From: Coriaria nepalensis | Taxonomy: Eukaryota > Streptophyta > Magnoliopsida > Cucurbitales > Coriariaceae | Direction: 5' to 3' | DNA length: 64,000 nt | Assembly (NCBI GenBank): GCA_027186245.1 | Contig: CP114500.1 | Location: 7,016,001-7,080,000, forward strand | In this document: in pieces, positions 23,761 to 35,562 of the stretch | Numbering within the stretch: the stretch's first letter is position 1 | How the letters are laid out: every line of letters begins with the position of its first letter | The notes under the pieces: model-generated | The model's database searches: none | What the model was told of the DNA's origin: nothing | The model's input: the letters and a program-made list of their open reading frames with translations, nothing else | Made by a program: the position numbers and the translations under genes

Positions 23761-24830
23761 ATGGGGTTCTTATGCTCGACCAGATTCCTCCTCCTCCTCT
23801 TCATAATTTCCGCCGTACCGGTAGCCATCATCGTCTCCCTCGAGCTCGCGAAACCAGCCACTCACGTGTACCACTACCACAGCACCGGCTGGTTCCGGGA
23901 ATGCGCCAAGTGGGACGATCTCAACCGTCGATTCTTAATCTCCTTCTTCGACGGCGGTATAGGCCAAATTCCAGTTCCCGACGAGCAGTCGCCGGAGGCT
24001 ATTCTCCATGAAGTCCCTCTGGTCAAAGACTCCAACTTAATCGGAAATGCCTCTCTAGGGATCGTCATCGACCGGCCTCGGAACCGGCTACTGGTTGTGA
24101 TCGCTGACGTGTTCGGTAACAGATACAGCGCACTCGCGGCTTATGATCTGTCCACGTGGCATCGGTTATTTCTAACCCAACTTAACGGCCCTAGTTAAGT
24201 ATTTTGATAATCCCAAAGCTCCTCTCAATTTCCTATTATTTACATTTTTGTCACATTTATTTTTATTTTTATTTTCTTGTAGACGACGAGAAAGCCTTCG
24301 CTGATGACGTGGCAGTTGACGGAGAAGGATATGCTTACGTCACCGACGCAAGATCCAACAAGATATGGAAGGTGGGACCGGATGGCAAATTCCTGTCCAT
24401 TATCAAGGATCCAATTTTCACTCCGAAAGAGTGGTACAACAACTTGGTTGGGCTGAATGGGATTGTATATCACCCATATGGGTATCTTTTAGTGATTCAC
24501 ACTTTTAGCGGGCAATTGTTTAAGGTTGATTTGAAGAATGGGGAGAAGGTTTCTTTGGTTAATGTAAAAGGAGGTCCCTTGAGATTTGGAGATGGTATAG
24601 AGCTTCTTTCTTCCACGAAGCTCGTGGTGGCAGGGAATCCTTCCGGAAGGTTGGTTGAGAGCACGGACGGGTGGGAAACCGCTACTGTGGTGGCAGTTTT
24701 TACCGGGCCGAAGCATCGGTTGGCCACGTCAGCCACCGTGAAGGACGGTAGGGCATATCTCAGTCACATGATCGGTATGGGATACCCAAAAAAGAAGCAT
24801 GCCATTGTTGAGGCAGCTTTCGCAGCTTAA
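23761..24830 (+). CDS. Membrane-anchored SMP-30/gluconolactonase-like beta-propeller protein
   Basis: Two exons, 23761-24193 and 24283-24830, give 326 residues. A strong N-terminal hydrophobic segment (FLLLLFIISAVPVAIIVSL) serves as signal or anchor. The rest has six-bladed propeller character: NRRFLISFFDGGIGQI, ASLGIVIDRPRNRLLVV, ADDVAVDGEGYAYVTDARSN, GLNGIVYHPYGYLLVIH and GDGIELLSSTKLVV. Plant relatives are annotated as calcium-dependent phosphotriesterase or SMP-30/gluconolactonase/LRE superfamily; the fold is shared with strictosidine synthase, but substrates of this subgroup are unknown. The ATG at 23761 is chosen because the frame above it offers only a GTG. The intron is short (89 bp) and canonical. 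The enzyme activity is unassigned. Confidence 0.85.
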
Positions 24831-25115
24831 AAGAGGGATTAAATTACCGGCTAGGCCGCTTGGCGAATGACGGATTCGTGTTTTTGTTGGTTATGTATCG
24901 GTGAGATTATCATGTATTACTTGTTTTCAATAGTACTTTTACTCATGCTGGAAACGTTTGTTGCGAGTAAATTTGCCGAGTTGCTATCATTTTCGTTCCA
25001 TTACTCTGACTCTTAAGAAGAGCATTTGAGAAAGCAGAGCATTTTAAGTTAGTGTTCATATTTCATTCACAATAAGAAAGAAAAAGGAAGAAGAAAAAGA
25101 CGTCACACTAAGACA

Positions 25116-26872
25116 TTATTCACCACAAAATGACCACGCTGAAAGGGAGTAAAAAGGAACTCCCTTCCAGCCAACAGTCAAACATGCCCCTATCCTATCA
25201 AGAGTGCAAGAGTTCCCACCAGCAAACCCTTTAATCACCAATTCAGCTTGGTATAGAGACGACTCGCTCAATTCAAGCTCCACCATCCCGAACAGTGCAA
25301 AAAAGGCCCTCCACACCTCAATTTTCACATTCCTGGTAACCCTTTCGGCCCCTTCCATTGCAACAACATTTCGGATTCCTTCCCAAAGTATAGCTTCCAT
25401 CATGGTTCTATACTCATGGTTCGGTTGCATGTAAGTCTCGAGACAATCGAAGAACGCGCTATAAAAGAAAAGAGTTTCCACAAAACGATTCACAAATGAT
25501 GGTGAATTGTGGTTTGCTTCAACTTCCACGACTACCATTATAGATGGATTGAGGCTTTGGATTTGTCTCATCAAGTTTTTCAAACGGTTAGGCTTGGAGA
25601 TCATGGTTCTTAATATCGCATGAGCGTAAATTGCTACCGTTTCATCATCTTCAATATCAAATCGTTCTTTCTTCATGTCGACCATATCCATTACGTATAC
25701 GGCCTTAAACGAAAAGGGCAAGTTGAAGGACTCAGCAACACTAACCAACCTCATTCCAATCTCTTCCATGTAGCGATTTCCAGTGAATCCGACGGCCGTG
25801 ATCTTAAGATGCTCGAGTGGGAGCTCGAGTGGGAATTCCTGCCTTTCGGCCAACGCTTGCATCAGAGCTGTCCATTGAACTCCACTCCGAATCTCAAGAT
25901 CTATCAGATGGATCTTTCTCTCAGTCGCGACATGTTCTACTATGACTTGAATCCCAGCCAATTGCATTGTCTGATTGAAGGGAAACTTCTGATGAAATGT
26001 GAGAAATACGAGATTAGTACTCAACCCTTGAAAATTTTCATTTAATTCTTTGTATTCAAATGGGATCCTCCTCGTTTCCCTGTAGATCCTATCGCGAAGC
26101 GCTTCAGAGAAATAGTAGACCACTCTTTGAACCGGGTTTGCTTTTGAGGAAGCCATCCATTCACAATGATGAAGCAAGTTGATCGCCTGATCATATTGTT
26201 ATTGACCAACCTTTTCTGCCGCCGATAGAAGAATGTGGGCCAGTTCAACATCTCGGGTTTCAGGCTCTGATAAGCCTGAGAGCTCAAACCCAAAAGGGTG
26301 CATATGGGTGTAAGAAAGATCATCACATCCTAGCGGAAAGAATTGAATATAGGTTTCTCCAGCAACTCTCATAATTTCTTCGGTTGATAATCGACCATCA
26401 TTCTCATCTTCAACTTGACCTGAAACTCCGCTATTTGTTTTGCTCGTTATAGTCTTAAACTTGTTTCCAGAATTTCGTAGAAGCTCTAAAGAAGACGCGG
26501 GATGCAACAATGCTTTCTTATTCGGTTGGGAAGGATTTCCACGAGTTTTACGGGTTCTTGGTTCGGATGTGTTGGTATGAAAATGTCGTCGAATTGAAAC
26601 TCATCTAACATAGAATAGTTCGATCCGGGTTGATGCTGATTTCTTGTATGGTCTACTTTCTCGATGATGTTGTCTTGATAGAAACTGGTTTGATCGGTTG
26701 AGTGAGGATTGAATTCTCCGAATTCTTCTATGGAGAAGAGATTGCTATGCTTGCCTTTGTAAACAGCCTTGTCATTGTGACAAGAGTCTTCAAACAGAAC
26801 ATAAGAGCTTCCTTGGAAGCTATTATTGAAATCAAATGGAGAGAAGGAGAAGAAAGAATCATCACCCATCAT
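25116..26872 (-). pseudogene. GRAS-family regulator, disrupted by a frameshift and a nonsense codon
   Basis: Three - strand segments together resemble one single-exon GRAS protein of about 580 residues. They are 26872 to ~26520 (MMGDDSFFSFSPFDFNN..., variable N-terminus), ~26530-26199 (SLELLRNSGNKF, ELAHILLSAAEKVGQ) and 26196-25116. The last contains the leucine-rich and VHIID-type motif IHLIDLEIRSGVQWTALMQA, then the PFYRE and SAW regions, ending SLSAWSFCGE. Between segments 1 and 2 the frame shifts by one base near 26505-26545. Segments 2 and 3 are in the same frame but separated by TAA at 26196-26198 (EKVGQ-stop-QYDQAINLL). The sequence is nearest to DELLA/RGL-like GRAS proteins but lacks DELLA and TVHYNP motifs. 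GRAS proteins are nuclear transcriptional regulators. The rest of the domain is well preserved, so inactivation is recent or one lesion is a sequencing error. Confidence 0.8.
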
Positions 26873-27930
26873 AGACCCAATTGTGTGTGCGCGCGCTTAT
26901 TTTTCGTCCCTAATATGAGATGATTTTGTCTATTAGTTTTACTGATTTGAATTAAAAAATGTAAGATATGGGCTGCAAATTCAAGCATGATGTTGACATT
27001 CCGATATTAACAACACCTAAGACAATGAATCAATGACAAGGACTGGATTAAATAAAGAAGGATTAAAAGTTTGCAACCATGAGTTTTCTGTTCAGATTGA
27101 CAAAAACAATCATATAATTCCAAAGAGAATGATGGTTTTAGGAGTATACTGAATCAGAAATTTCCTAAGAAATTCAGCCTAGTAGAATATTCCAAATCGG
27201 AGAGAATTGAAATAAAGGAGAAAGAAAAAGAATAAAGCAAAAAAAAAAAAAAGGGCTGCTTATAAATTCCGAATTAAGGACTCCAATAATTACACTATAT
27301 ATATATATAGCCGTAACCTAGGAGTCTTTGGCAGTTATCCAACTATTACCCAATTAGTTTCTGTCTAGTGTTAGGCCATCCAGACATCAAAAATTGTAAA
27401 TTTCCATGCCTTTGGGGCTAAATGATGGTTAGCTGTAATTACTTAAACGTTGAACTCAAGATTTCAAGATGAGCCTCACTCAAGGCCTTTAGTTTTAACC
27501 ATTCGGACAATCCCTCTAGATTAACTATAAGTATATTGGGAGCCACTTTTATGATATAAGAATTGGTTTTTCTTTTTGTGTATGTGGAGGGGTATTGATA
27601 TTAGAAAAATTGTAGACATTGAGAGTTCATTAGTTTAGAAATTTAAAATAAATACAAGTTGGTTATTATAATTAAGCCGACTAGTTAAAATAAATATAAG
27701 TATCGATCAAATAATAATTATCTCGACCGACCACATAGTATTTAACTTAGTAAAATTCAGCTAATAGTATTTTCCCATAAGGATTTAATTGTCACAAAGA
27801 TTCACAAAGATTGATGAGGCGGCATAGATAATAACTATAGATCACTTGCAAAAGGATCATTGGCAGTTTAATCTTGACCGTTCGGAAAAATGACAAAACT
27901 AATTCCTTCCATCATACATTTTGGCCGAAC
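26873..27930. other. Spacer upstream of the GRAS pseudogene
   Basis: AT-rich, with a short poly(A) at 27239-27253 and an (AT)n at about 27295-27310. No gene could be supported. Confidence 0.5.
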
Positions 27931-27934
27931 AAGG

Positions 27935-28485
27935 TAGGGGTGAGAATTTTTCCCATCGAGAACAGTATAGAGTGGTACCATTCCCGTTCGCATTATTCCA
28001 ATATCGGTACTGGGAACGAGAATAAAACTTTCATTATCGGTTTGGTAACAACATTATAGACTTAGATCAGTATGAGATCGGGATTGGAATTCCCGATCAA
28101 AATTTATTTTATTTTATAATTAATAATTAATTATTTAATTTATATAATAATTCAAGTTTGAGTTTATAATTCTTGCAATGCTCATAATCTTAAAATATCA
28201 CCAAGTCAATAGTAGATTAACAACAAATATTTATATAAAAATCATAAGTAAAATTAATTCAACACTTATAATTTTATATTATTGTGACTAAAAAAATAAA
28301 TTTTTTAATTTTTTTTCTTAGATATTATTTGGGAATGGGACCAAAAGTGGTCACGTTCCCGTTCCCATTCCTGGTCCTTAATATCGAGAACTGGAACAAG
28401 ACGGGACCAACACTTTAATTCCCTGTCAATACTGGGAACATGAACGGGATGGGACTAGGATTCCCATCGGGAACGGAAAAAAGAA
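27935..28485. mobile_element. Possible non-autonomous DNA transposon with GGGAACGG-type ends
   Basis: Both ends are rich in words of the type TTCCCATCGRGAAC and GGGAACGG, and an internal stretch near 28330-28375 folds back on itself (GGGAATGGGACC ... GGTCACGTTCCC). The left end reads TAGGGGTGAGAATTTTTCCC, reminiscent of plant hAT-type termini. I could not find a clear target-site duplication. Confidence 0.3.
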
Positions 28486-28499
28486 AGAGAAGGTTATGA

Positions 28500-29450
28500 C
28501 CAAAAAGTTGCTTAATAAAAAAACTGAGCTACTTTTCCCCAAAAAGTGGAGACTCATTCAACATACTCTTAACTAAAAGAGAAGCTCTGTGGCCAAAACA
28601 CATGGAGAGTGGAGGAGTTCGGCCGAAATTCAAAGGGAAATGAGGGAAAAGGGTTGGAACAAACCTAAGCCTAATGATGACCAAGTTCGGTGGAAAAACT
28701 GAGTTCAAACCTCCCTCTAAGAAAGGTGAACGTAGTACACAAAGTGGGAAATGGTTTCTAAAAAAGGAGGAATGGGATTCGCTTCAAGTTTATTACGGGA
28801 ATGTCATTACAAAATTGCCTATAAATAGTTAGCTTGGTGGAAGGCAAAACAATCTATCATTCAATCATCACTCGATCAACTAACACACAAACACAATGCT
28901 ATGATAAATTAAACTTTTTGGTCCGTCTTATACTACACTTGTTCCTTTTCATTTTATTTTGGAATTATGTATTTCTCTCCTTAGATCTGGTATTTGCAAT
29001 AATATTAGAGTACTGAGTTCTTACCTATATAAAGGTCGTAGTTCATCATTTATGAACAAGACATTTTTTTTTGTCACTTCATCAAAGTTCAAATGTCATT
29101 TTGTTTATTCTTGCCATTAATGCTAGATCTTGATTTCTTATCTTAGCCTAAATTTAATTTTGATTTTATCTAAGCATAGTCTTTACATTTAATTGCCGAT
29201 TTAGTATATCTAAGTCCTTTATCCTACTTTACTAGTGTTATTTATTTTATTCGTCTTTTTCCCTTTAATTCAGTTAACGTTATTTATTTTTATTTTATTT
29301 GGTAGTATTTAATTAAACTCTCTCATAAGTAGATATGTCAAAAAGAAAGTAAAGCCTAAATTAGTTTCAAATCCTTCGCCTATTCGACATAGCAGTTAGA
29401 TTAATTCAATTAGTAATTGGCAGTGCATTTACATTCAATTATTTTATCTT
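28500..29450 (+). repeat. Candidate 5' LTR and leader of a gypsy-type element
   Basis: This non-coding stretch has a TATA-like CCTATAAATAG at 28819-28829 followed by A/C-rich sequence. It precedes a decayed gypsy gag on the same strand, as an LTR plus untranslated leader would. Boundaries and primer-binding site could not be found. Confidence 0.3.
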
Positions 29451-29499
29451 GATAATATGAAATCCACTCTAAATTTTCGGTATGCCCGGAGTCACAGTT

Positions 29500-30740
29500 A
29501 AGATCTTTTGTCAAGGCAACTTCCACCGCCTCATCTGGCTAATAGTTTTAATATCCGCTCGAATCAAGTGGAACTGATCGCTCGACTCCCGATGCTGCCT
29601 CCGGAGAATATCTAGAGGCTGAAGAGTATCCTATTCGATCAGAGGCGTAATAGTGTGACCCATCAGACTTACTAATGACCCGACTTATCGAACGACTTGA
29701 AGCGGTCGAAAGATGGTCAGAGAATACAACGGCTTATTTTCTCGACCATTTGGAATAGCTCGATCAATATCTACCACCAATCGGACCGCTCTACCCACCA
29801 CCGCAAATAAGACTATCATAAGGGGCATTTAGACGGCCAAATTCGGTCGCCTGTATTGAAGGTTGACGGTCCTTCAGGGGTAAGAACCGATGAAAGAGAA
29901 ATTATGTCGGTCATCTTATATCGGCCACCTAATCTTCCACTATAGGCCAGTCTGACCATCCTCTACTAGTGGATGGACTCACCAACCAAGGCGGGCGCCG
30001 CCTCCTCGACCGAGGAGATACGCATTGGGTTTCCCAATGGCAGTTTGCCGACACATCCGAGGTATCCATCACTACCTTTTCAACTGATATACAAGCCACC
30101 ACCAGCTCCTTATGTCAGCATTGCCGCCGGGGAGATGTCCCTTGGATGGTGAGTCGTAAATCTCCCAACCATCTCTGGCTATATTCGTGTAGCCAAGATT
30201 AGCCACTCCACCAACGGTCAATAGACATATGATCTGTAACACCGTAATCGGCATATTATAAGCCGTACCTGGATGAAGTCGACCAAGAATCGTTCCCTCA
30301 CAGCTATCGGGTTCCAAATTTTAGTTTTTTCTTGGGCGAAGACCCAATATAGTCAACGGTTGAACACATCGGCAATATATAGTCTAATGTGGAGAAGCCG
30401 GTGCTAATGACTGGCTCCGGCTACGACTGTTTGCAAAATTCCCTCATAGGACAAGCTTTCACATGATATACATGATTGCTGCCTAACTTCATCTGAACTT
30501 GGTCAGAAATGGAGCAACATTTATATTCCTAATTTTATCGAGTCAAATTAAAGGTGACAATGGTCAATCTATCCCGATTGTATCAAAGAACCGGGGAATC
30601 GGCCGATACCTATCTAGCTCAATTCAAGCAACAATGCAACCAATGCCACATCACTCTCCCCGAACCAGAGTTCGTAAAGTTAGCTATCAATGGATTTGAT
30701 ATCGAGTTTCGAAAGAAGTTCGAGAGGATGGGGTTCTAGA
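29500..30740 (+). mobile_element. Ty3/gypsy gag remnant (degenerate)
   Basis: The clearest part, 30554-30736, reads VNLSRLYQRTGESADTYLAQ, FKQQCNQCHITLPEPEFVKL, AINGFDIEFRKKFERMGF: the conserved end of the retrotransposon gag domain. Upstream pieces with stops include FPHRTSFHMIYM, at the place of the usual AFTWY region, and Pro-rich sequence. No pol is seen downstream. Confidence 0.7.
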
Positions 30741-31068
30741 ATTTCTTTGAGCTATCAACAAATGTAAATAAATGTAAAGATTTTCTGTCATCATTATACT
30801 AGAGCTCTATTTTTTATTTTTTGGTTTGGGACACTGAAAGCTGAAGAACATATTGATTGAGTAGAACGATTGGTCTTTGCAAGTTTATAAGCTGTGGAGT
30901 TAGAACTTAGATTTTGACAGTGCTGATGCAAGAGCCACAATGAATGAAAGATAAACCATTACTAGTTATACCATGAATACAAGGCTAGCCATTTTGGCTC
31001 TGGGCCTTTGCCTAATGAATGAATGGAGGAGGAGGAGGAAAAAAAAAGACAGAAGAAGGAAAAGTAAT
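30741..31068. other. Spacer downstream of the membrane-protein gene
   Basis: No gene seen; contains the probable 3' untranslated region of the leftward gene ending at 31069. Confidence 0.5.
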
Positions 31069-31932
31069 TTAGACCTCTTCATGAATCATATAAAACTGAC
31101 AAGGCTTCTCGTCTCTTTTCCTCGTACAAATCAAAGCCTTACCAGCCCACCAAACCCCCTTGACAACCTTCACAAGCCCAATGAAAACAACAAGATAATA
31201 CAAACCCCAAGCAGCAAAATCAGCCAACCCAATACTCATCAAAAGCTCTCTCTTACTCACAATCACAATCACCATGGACTCCACCTCATCTCTCAAACGC
31301 CACCACCACAGTCCACCAAAACTAACAGCCGCCCCTGCCTTCTCCACCCACTTCTCCTCCTTCAGCCCACCAAAAACCGTATCATCCACCACCGGTCTGA
31401 CCACCGTCCAAGACCAACAAAGCATCGTCTCATGCAAACCAAGGAAAAACAACACCCTGGTTGGGAAAATAATCCTACCTACCATCATATCAAAGCTGTT
31501 AAAAGCACTGCCGTCAAACAACCCAACGTCTATGCTTCCTTCAATGCTCAAACCAACGCAAACTTGTAAATAACATAGGAAGATCCAAGCAATGTATAAT
31601 TTGGAATGATGAGTAATGATCGGGTCAGGCGGGTTGTCGGAGATGAGAGTAAGTTTCTTACCAGTTGAGGTGTGGTAGAGGGTGGCTATACAGATGAAGG
31701 AGACGAGGAGGAGGAGAGATGGGTATGTGAAGAGGGTGAGGGAGAAGAGGAAGGAAGTGGGCTGGGGAGAATGGATTAAGACTAGGAGGTATTGGAAAGA
31801 AGTGAGGCGGGCGAGGAGGAGGAAGGAGAGAGGGAGTAAGAGGTTAAGGAGGGTGATTGTAAGGAGGTGGACTGATTGTTTTAGGTTTAAGAGTTTCTTA
31901 GTTGTTTGCTGCAAGTAATGGAAAGTAGCCAT
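31069..31932 (-). CDS. Plant-specific multipass membrane protein of unknown function
   Basis: A single-exon gene of 287 residues starting at the first ATG (MATFHYLQQ). About six hydrophobic segments are visible, among them LLTITLLNLLLPLSFLLLA, FSLTLFTYPSLLLLVSFICI, LYIAWIFLCYLQVCVGLSI, IIFPTRVLFFLGLHETMLCW and WGLYYLVVFIGLVKVVKG. A conserved-looking core (GSAFNSFDMMVGRIIFP, LCWSWTVVRPVVDDTVFGG) lies between segments 3 and 5. The C-terminus is short, Lys/Arg-rich and probably cytosolic. It resembles uncharacterised plant transmembrane proteins; I do not recognise a function. From memory, a transmembrane-protein gene occupies the same place beside the PAPA-1 gene in Arabidopsis (At2g47360). Confidence 0.8.
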   Translation of the reverse strand: MATFHYLQQTTKKLLNLKQSVHLLTITLLNLLLPLSFLLLARLTSFQYLLVLIHSPQPTSFLFSLTLFTYPSLLLLVSFICIATLYHTSTGKKLTLISDNPPDPIITHHSKLYIAWIFLCYLQVCVGLSIEGSIDVGLFDGSAFNSFDMMVGRIIFPTRVLFFLGLHETMLCWSWTVVRPVVDDTVFGGLKEEKWVEKAGAAVSFGGLWWWRLRDEVESMVIVIVSKRELLMSIGLADFAAWGLYYLVVFIGLVKVVKGVWWAGKALICTRKRDEKPCQFYMIHEEV

Positions 31933-32239
31933 GGTACAAGTACAGAGAAGGAGAAGAAAGTAAGGGGATGATTCTCTTGGGTTAGATAAAGGCAGGGATA
32001 ATATGAAATTAGATAGATCATATATACAACTCTAGAAGAAGATTGAGCAATAAGAGTGGTGAGCAACACGTACAGATGGTTCATCATTTCCGTCTGTTGA
32101 CATTAGACACGGTCAAAGACTCAAAATTCATGCCTCCATGAATTATAAATATATGTGTCTGGTATTTGTCCATTATATATAGAGCCCGTGTGACAGAAAC
32201 TCTCTGACCTTCCTAATATGCTTATCCACCTACTGAACA

Positions 32240-32277
<38 letters not shown>

Positions 32278-32755
32278 GTCTCGTGCCTTGCAAAATATAA
32301 ATACAGATACATCTGATGGGGAGAGATGGAGATTAAGGTGGTTCTGTCTGTTGACATACCTAAAATGTTTTCCATTACTTAAAAAACCAGCAAAAAGATT
32401 CTCTTGGAATATATAATACTTTTATTCAACTTTGAATATAATTGTTTCTCAGTACATACTGTGTATATGTATATATATACCCTCGAAAAAAGAAATTAAA
32501 AAATTAATAAGTGGTTGGTGAGAATTTACAGAATTCTAATAAAATAAATGCCATTTGCAAAGGAGACGAGAAACAAAATAAAATGAACAGATCGAGTTGA
32601 AAATTCACCAAATTTGGATGAAAGTGGATTTCTAACAATTGTTGAAGAAGGCCGGAAAGAAAGGCAGAGGGAGTCTTTAACTTTTGAGTTGTTGATTACT
32701 CCAACCCAGAGTAAGATAATTCCTAAAATTAACAGCTAGTTTCTTCCAAAACTCC
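31933..32755. other. Spacer between the membrane-protein and PAPA-1 genes
   Basis: AT-rich. It holds a long (AT)n microsatellite at 32242-32275, and its right half includes the PAPA-1 3' untranslated region. No gene is seen. Confidence 0.6.
32242..32275. repeat. (AT)n microsatellite
   Basis: Seventeen uninterrupted AT dinucleotides, a likely length-polymorphic marker. Confidence 0.95.
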
Positions 32756-35096
32756 TTAAATTGCTCGGTAGCATTCGAGACTGCAAAGGGGCAGCTTCGA
32801 TTTAGAAGCCCTATACTTGTATGGGTTACTACAAGATGGACCCGAACACTTTTCACGAGGAGGAGGGTAGCTGAAAATAATACAAGCAGAAGTTATGTAC
32901 GGACCATTATTAATACCAAAGATAGATGCCATTTCTAATTTGCTAGCTTTGTGTTATGATTAGAAGTCAGAAATGTGAAAATATAGTACCTGAGAGGTTT
33001 GGAGTTGAAAATACTTGGGAGACCCATTTCATTAGGAAATGTCACGGTGGTCCCGGTGGGGCCCATTACCCATCGGACGGTGTGAGAAGCAAGCCTCTGA
33101 GAATTTGTGGCCTTTTCCTGGGCCAGTTCTTGCTGGCGCTTCTTTATTTTATCTTCCTTCTTCTTCCTGTTTGAATCTTGATTGAGAATTTTTCTGATAG
33201 CCTCAGCCTGTAAGAAAGAAATTCAATCTAGTCATGGCTTAACTCCAATCCTTCCATATAAAAACGTAATGAGTAAGAGAGAGTTAAAACAGACCTCAGA
33301 TTCCTTGGCAGCTTTCTCGACCTGCATTCTACGTCTCTGAGCAGCCTCGGCCTTCTTAACTTGCTGCTCAATCTCCGAAAGTTTTTGCTTTTGCTCTGTA
33401 TTTATTGAAACCAAACAAATAAATGGGACCAGCATCTAAGAAACTGTTTAATAACGAGAACAAAATGACAAGACATAAATACGCACTTCTGGGTGGAGCG
33501 GGTGGCAAACCGTTTGGAAACTCAATTACACTAGAAGAATCTTTGCTGGATTGAAGAGCCCTTTGACGTGTTGTGAGAGTTGTCTCTCTCTTAGACTCCA
33601 TCACAGAATCGGCAGATTCAATCATCTGCTTCTTCTTATTCTTTACTTCAAGGTCATCATTGAATGCCAGCTTGTCATCATCATCTTCTTCTTCCTCGTA
33701 ATCTGACTGTTCAATCACTCTATCAGATCTGGTCTTCTTGCTAGCTTCACCAGATTTTGATACACCCACATTTTCCATATCAGAAATGCTGGAAAGTTTA
33801 CGGTGTTTCTTGCTTGATCTTTCATCTTCTTCTTTATACCCCCCTGCTTTAGCCTTTGAAACTTTTAACTTCTCTAGGTATCGAATTTCATCATCTTCAT
33901 CCTCATCACTGAAATCTCCATCATTTGCATGTTTCTTAATGGTCTTCTTGCTTTTATGCACAGTTTCTGATTTGTCTCCTGATCTTATAGAGGAATTCCT
34001 TTTTGACATCTTCCCATTCAGAGGCTCCTCCTTTTTCAAATCAAAACCACTGCTTTTGAAATCTTTCCATGGTATTCCTTGCAACCTTTTCTTCTTATCT
34101 GAAGGGGAATGGTTGTCATCCGAGGTTCCCTGCATTTAAAACATATACCCATGATGCAATTGCATGGGATCCAGGTACTATTCATTTATGATAGTAACTT
34201 TGTGGAAATAGTTATATAAGTGCTCGTTTGACTTGGATCATGAAAAGGTTTTATAAGCATATCCGTTATTTAAAAAAGTGCTTACAAATGATTTATTTTT
34301 CTAGCCTTTTAACATTTGGAAAACAACACAAGGAAAAAATCAATAGATACTAACTTGTTTACCAAAAAATATAAACTGAATAATTTATTGCAATAATGAA
34401 AATGGGGGGGGGGGGGGGGGGGGAGGGGGGACTAAGGAGGGTATGCTTAAAAGATTTTTTATTTTTAAAAGTTGAGGAAAGCACAAAAACTATCATAATC
34501 CATCTGCAGGATTCAATTACCTGAACACTCTGTTTCTGTCGCTGTCTAGTAGCATCTGAGGATTGAGAACTTTTCTCTGAAGTCGAGTTGGTTTCAATTG
34601 TTCGAGTTACACCACAAACCTTAAGCCTCATTTTCTTAACCTTGTTGTCATTTCCCAAGCCATCAACAGATGATTCAGTTTGTCCAGAACTCAAAGTTTC
34701 AACATTCCTTCCATCATGCACACCCTCTTTTCTTGTGCCTTTCCAAATAGCAGGGGCAAGCACCCCTTCACTGCAACGTTTGTTCTCATTACTAGATCTT
34801 CCTGGTCCATTATTGTATAATGAAGTGAAGGTTCTATCTCTCTTGCTGGATTTATGAAACTTTTCACCTTCATTGTTGTCACATGGAGAAGAAACTCTAG
34901 GCCCACATTTATCAAGATGAAGCTCTTTTCTTTTGTAGTTAGTGTCATCACTAGAGACCTTACTCACGTTCTCTGAAGAAGGCGTTGATGATGAAGATGG
35001 TGGAGAATCAAGTCGAGGCCGGCGAGAAGTTTGGCTCCTCTTCCTCTTGAAGGAAGAACCGATTCCGTCAATCCTATTACCACCACTTTCTTCCAT
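32756..35096 (-). CDS. INO80 complex subunit B-like protein (PAPA-1 region plus HIT-type zinc finger)
   Basis: Five exons: 35096-34521, 34129-33487, 33395-33295, 33207-32990, 32870-32756; 550 residues. The N-terminal ~350 residues are Ser/Lys/Asp-Glu rich and look disordered, with basic patches (FKRKRSQTSRRPR). Then comes the PAPA-1 region: EIEQQVKKAEAAQRRRMQVE, RKKKEDKIKKRQQELAQEKA and RWVMGPTGTTVTFPNEMGLP. The C-terminus is a Cys-rich HIT-type finger (EKCSGPSCSNPYKYR...LPLCSLECYRAI). This layout matches the Ies2/INO80B subunit, which supports the ATPase of the INO80 chromatin remodeller in the nucleus. The splice phases join cleanly. Intron 1 contains a run of about 26 Gs with few interruptions (34406-34430). 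The 5' leader contains a long (GA)n tract and may hold an untranslated intron. Confidence 0.9.
34406..34430. repeat. Poly(G) tract in PAPA-1 intron 1
   Basis: An almost pure G run (C on the transcribed strand) of about 24 bases. Its length is likely uncertain in the assembly. Confidence 0.9.
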
Positions 35097-35524
35097 AATG
35101 GGATTTCTATTGTGCCAATTTCTCTAAGATCATCAAATCCTATATCAAAGCACAATCACATTGTGATTATTTCAATTCTATCATCATTCATATCCCTAAG
35201 AAGAATTAAAATAGTGAATTTGACCAAAAACAAACTGAAAAGGGATCAAGAAGCTAGAAACAAATAATGCTCATTAACGCCAGAAACAAATAATGCTCAT
35301 TAATAATGCTCAAATAATGCTCATTAAGAAACAAAAACGCCAGAAAAATAAAATATAAAAATTAGAAACGCACGCAGAAGCTAACAAGGATCCAGATAAA
35401 CATAAGGGAGAAAGAAAGAACTAGAATTGATGAAACTAGACGCAACACAATGTCAATCACAGAATTACCAGGTGGAAATAGAAAAAGAAAAACGAAAAAA
35501 AAAAAAAAGCAGAGGGAGAAAGCA

Positions 35525-35562
<38 letters not shown>

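Noticed and set aside
31274..31918. + strand open frames opposite the membrane-protein gene
   Set aside because: Shadows of the single-exon - strand gene, whose hydrophobic protein and start codon are convincing.
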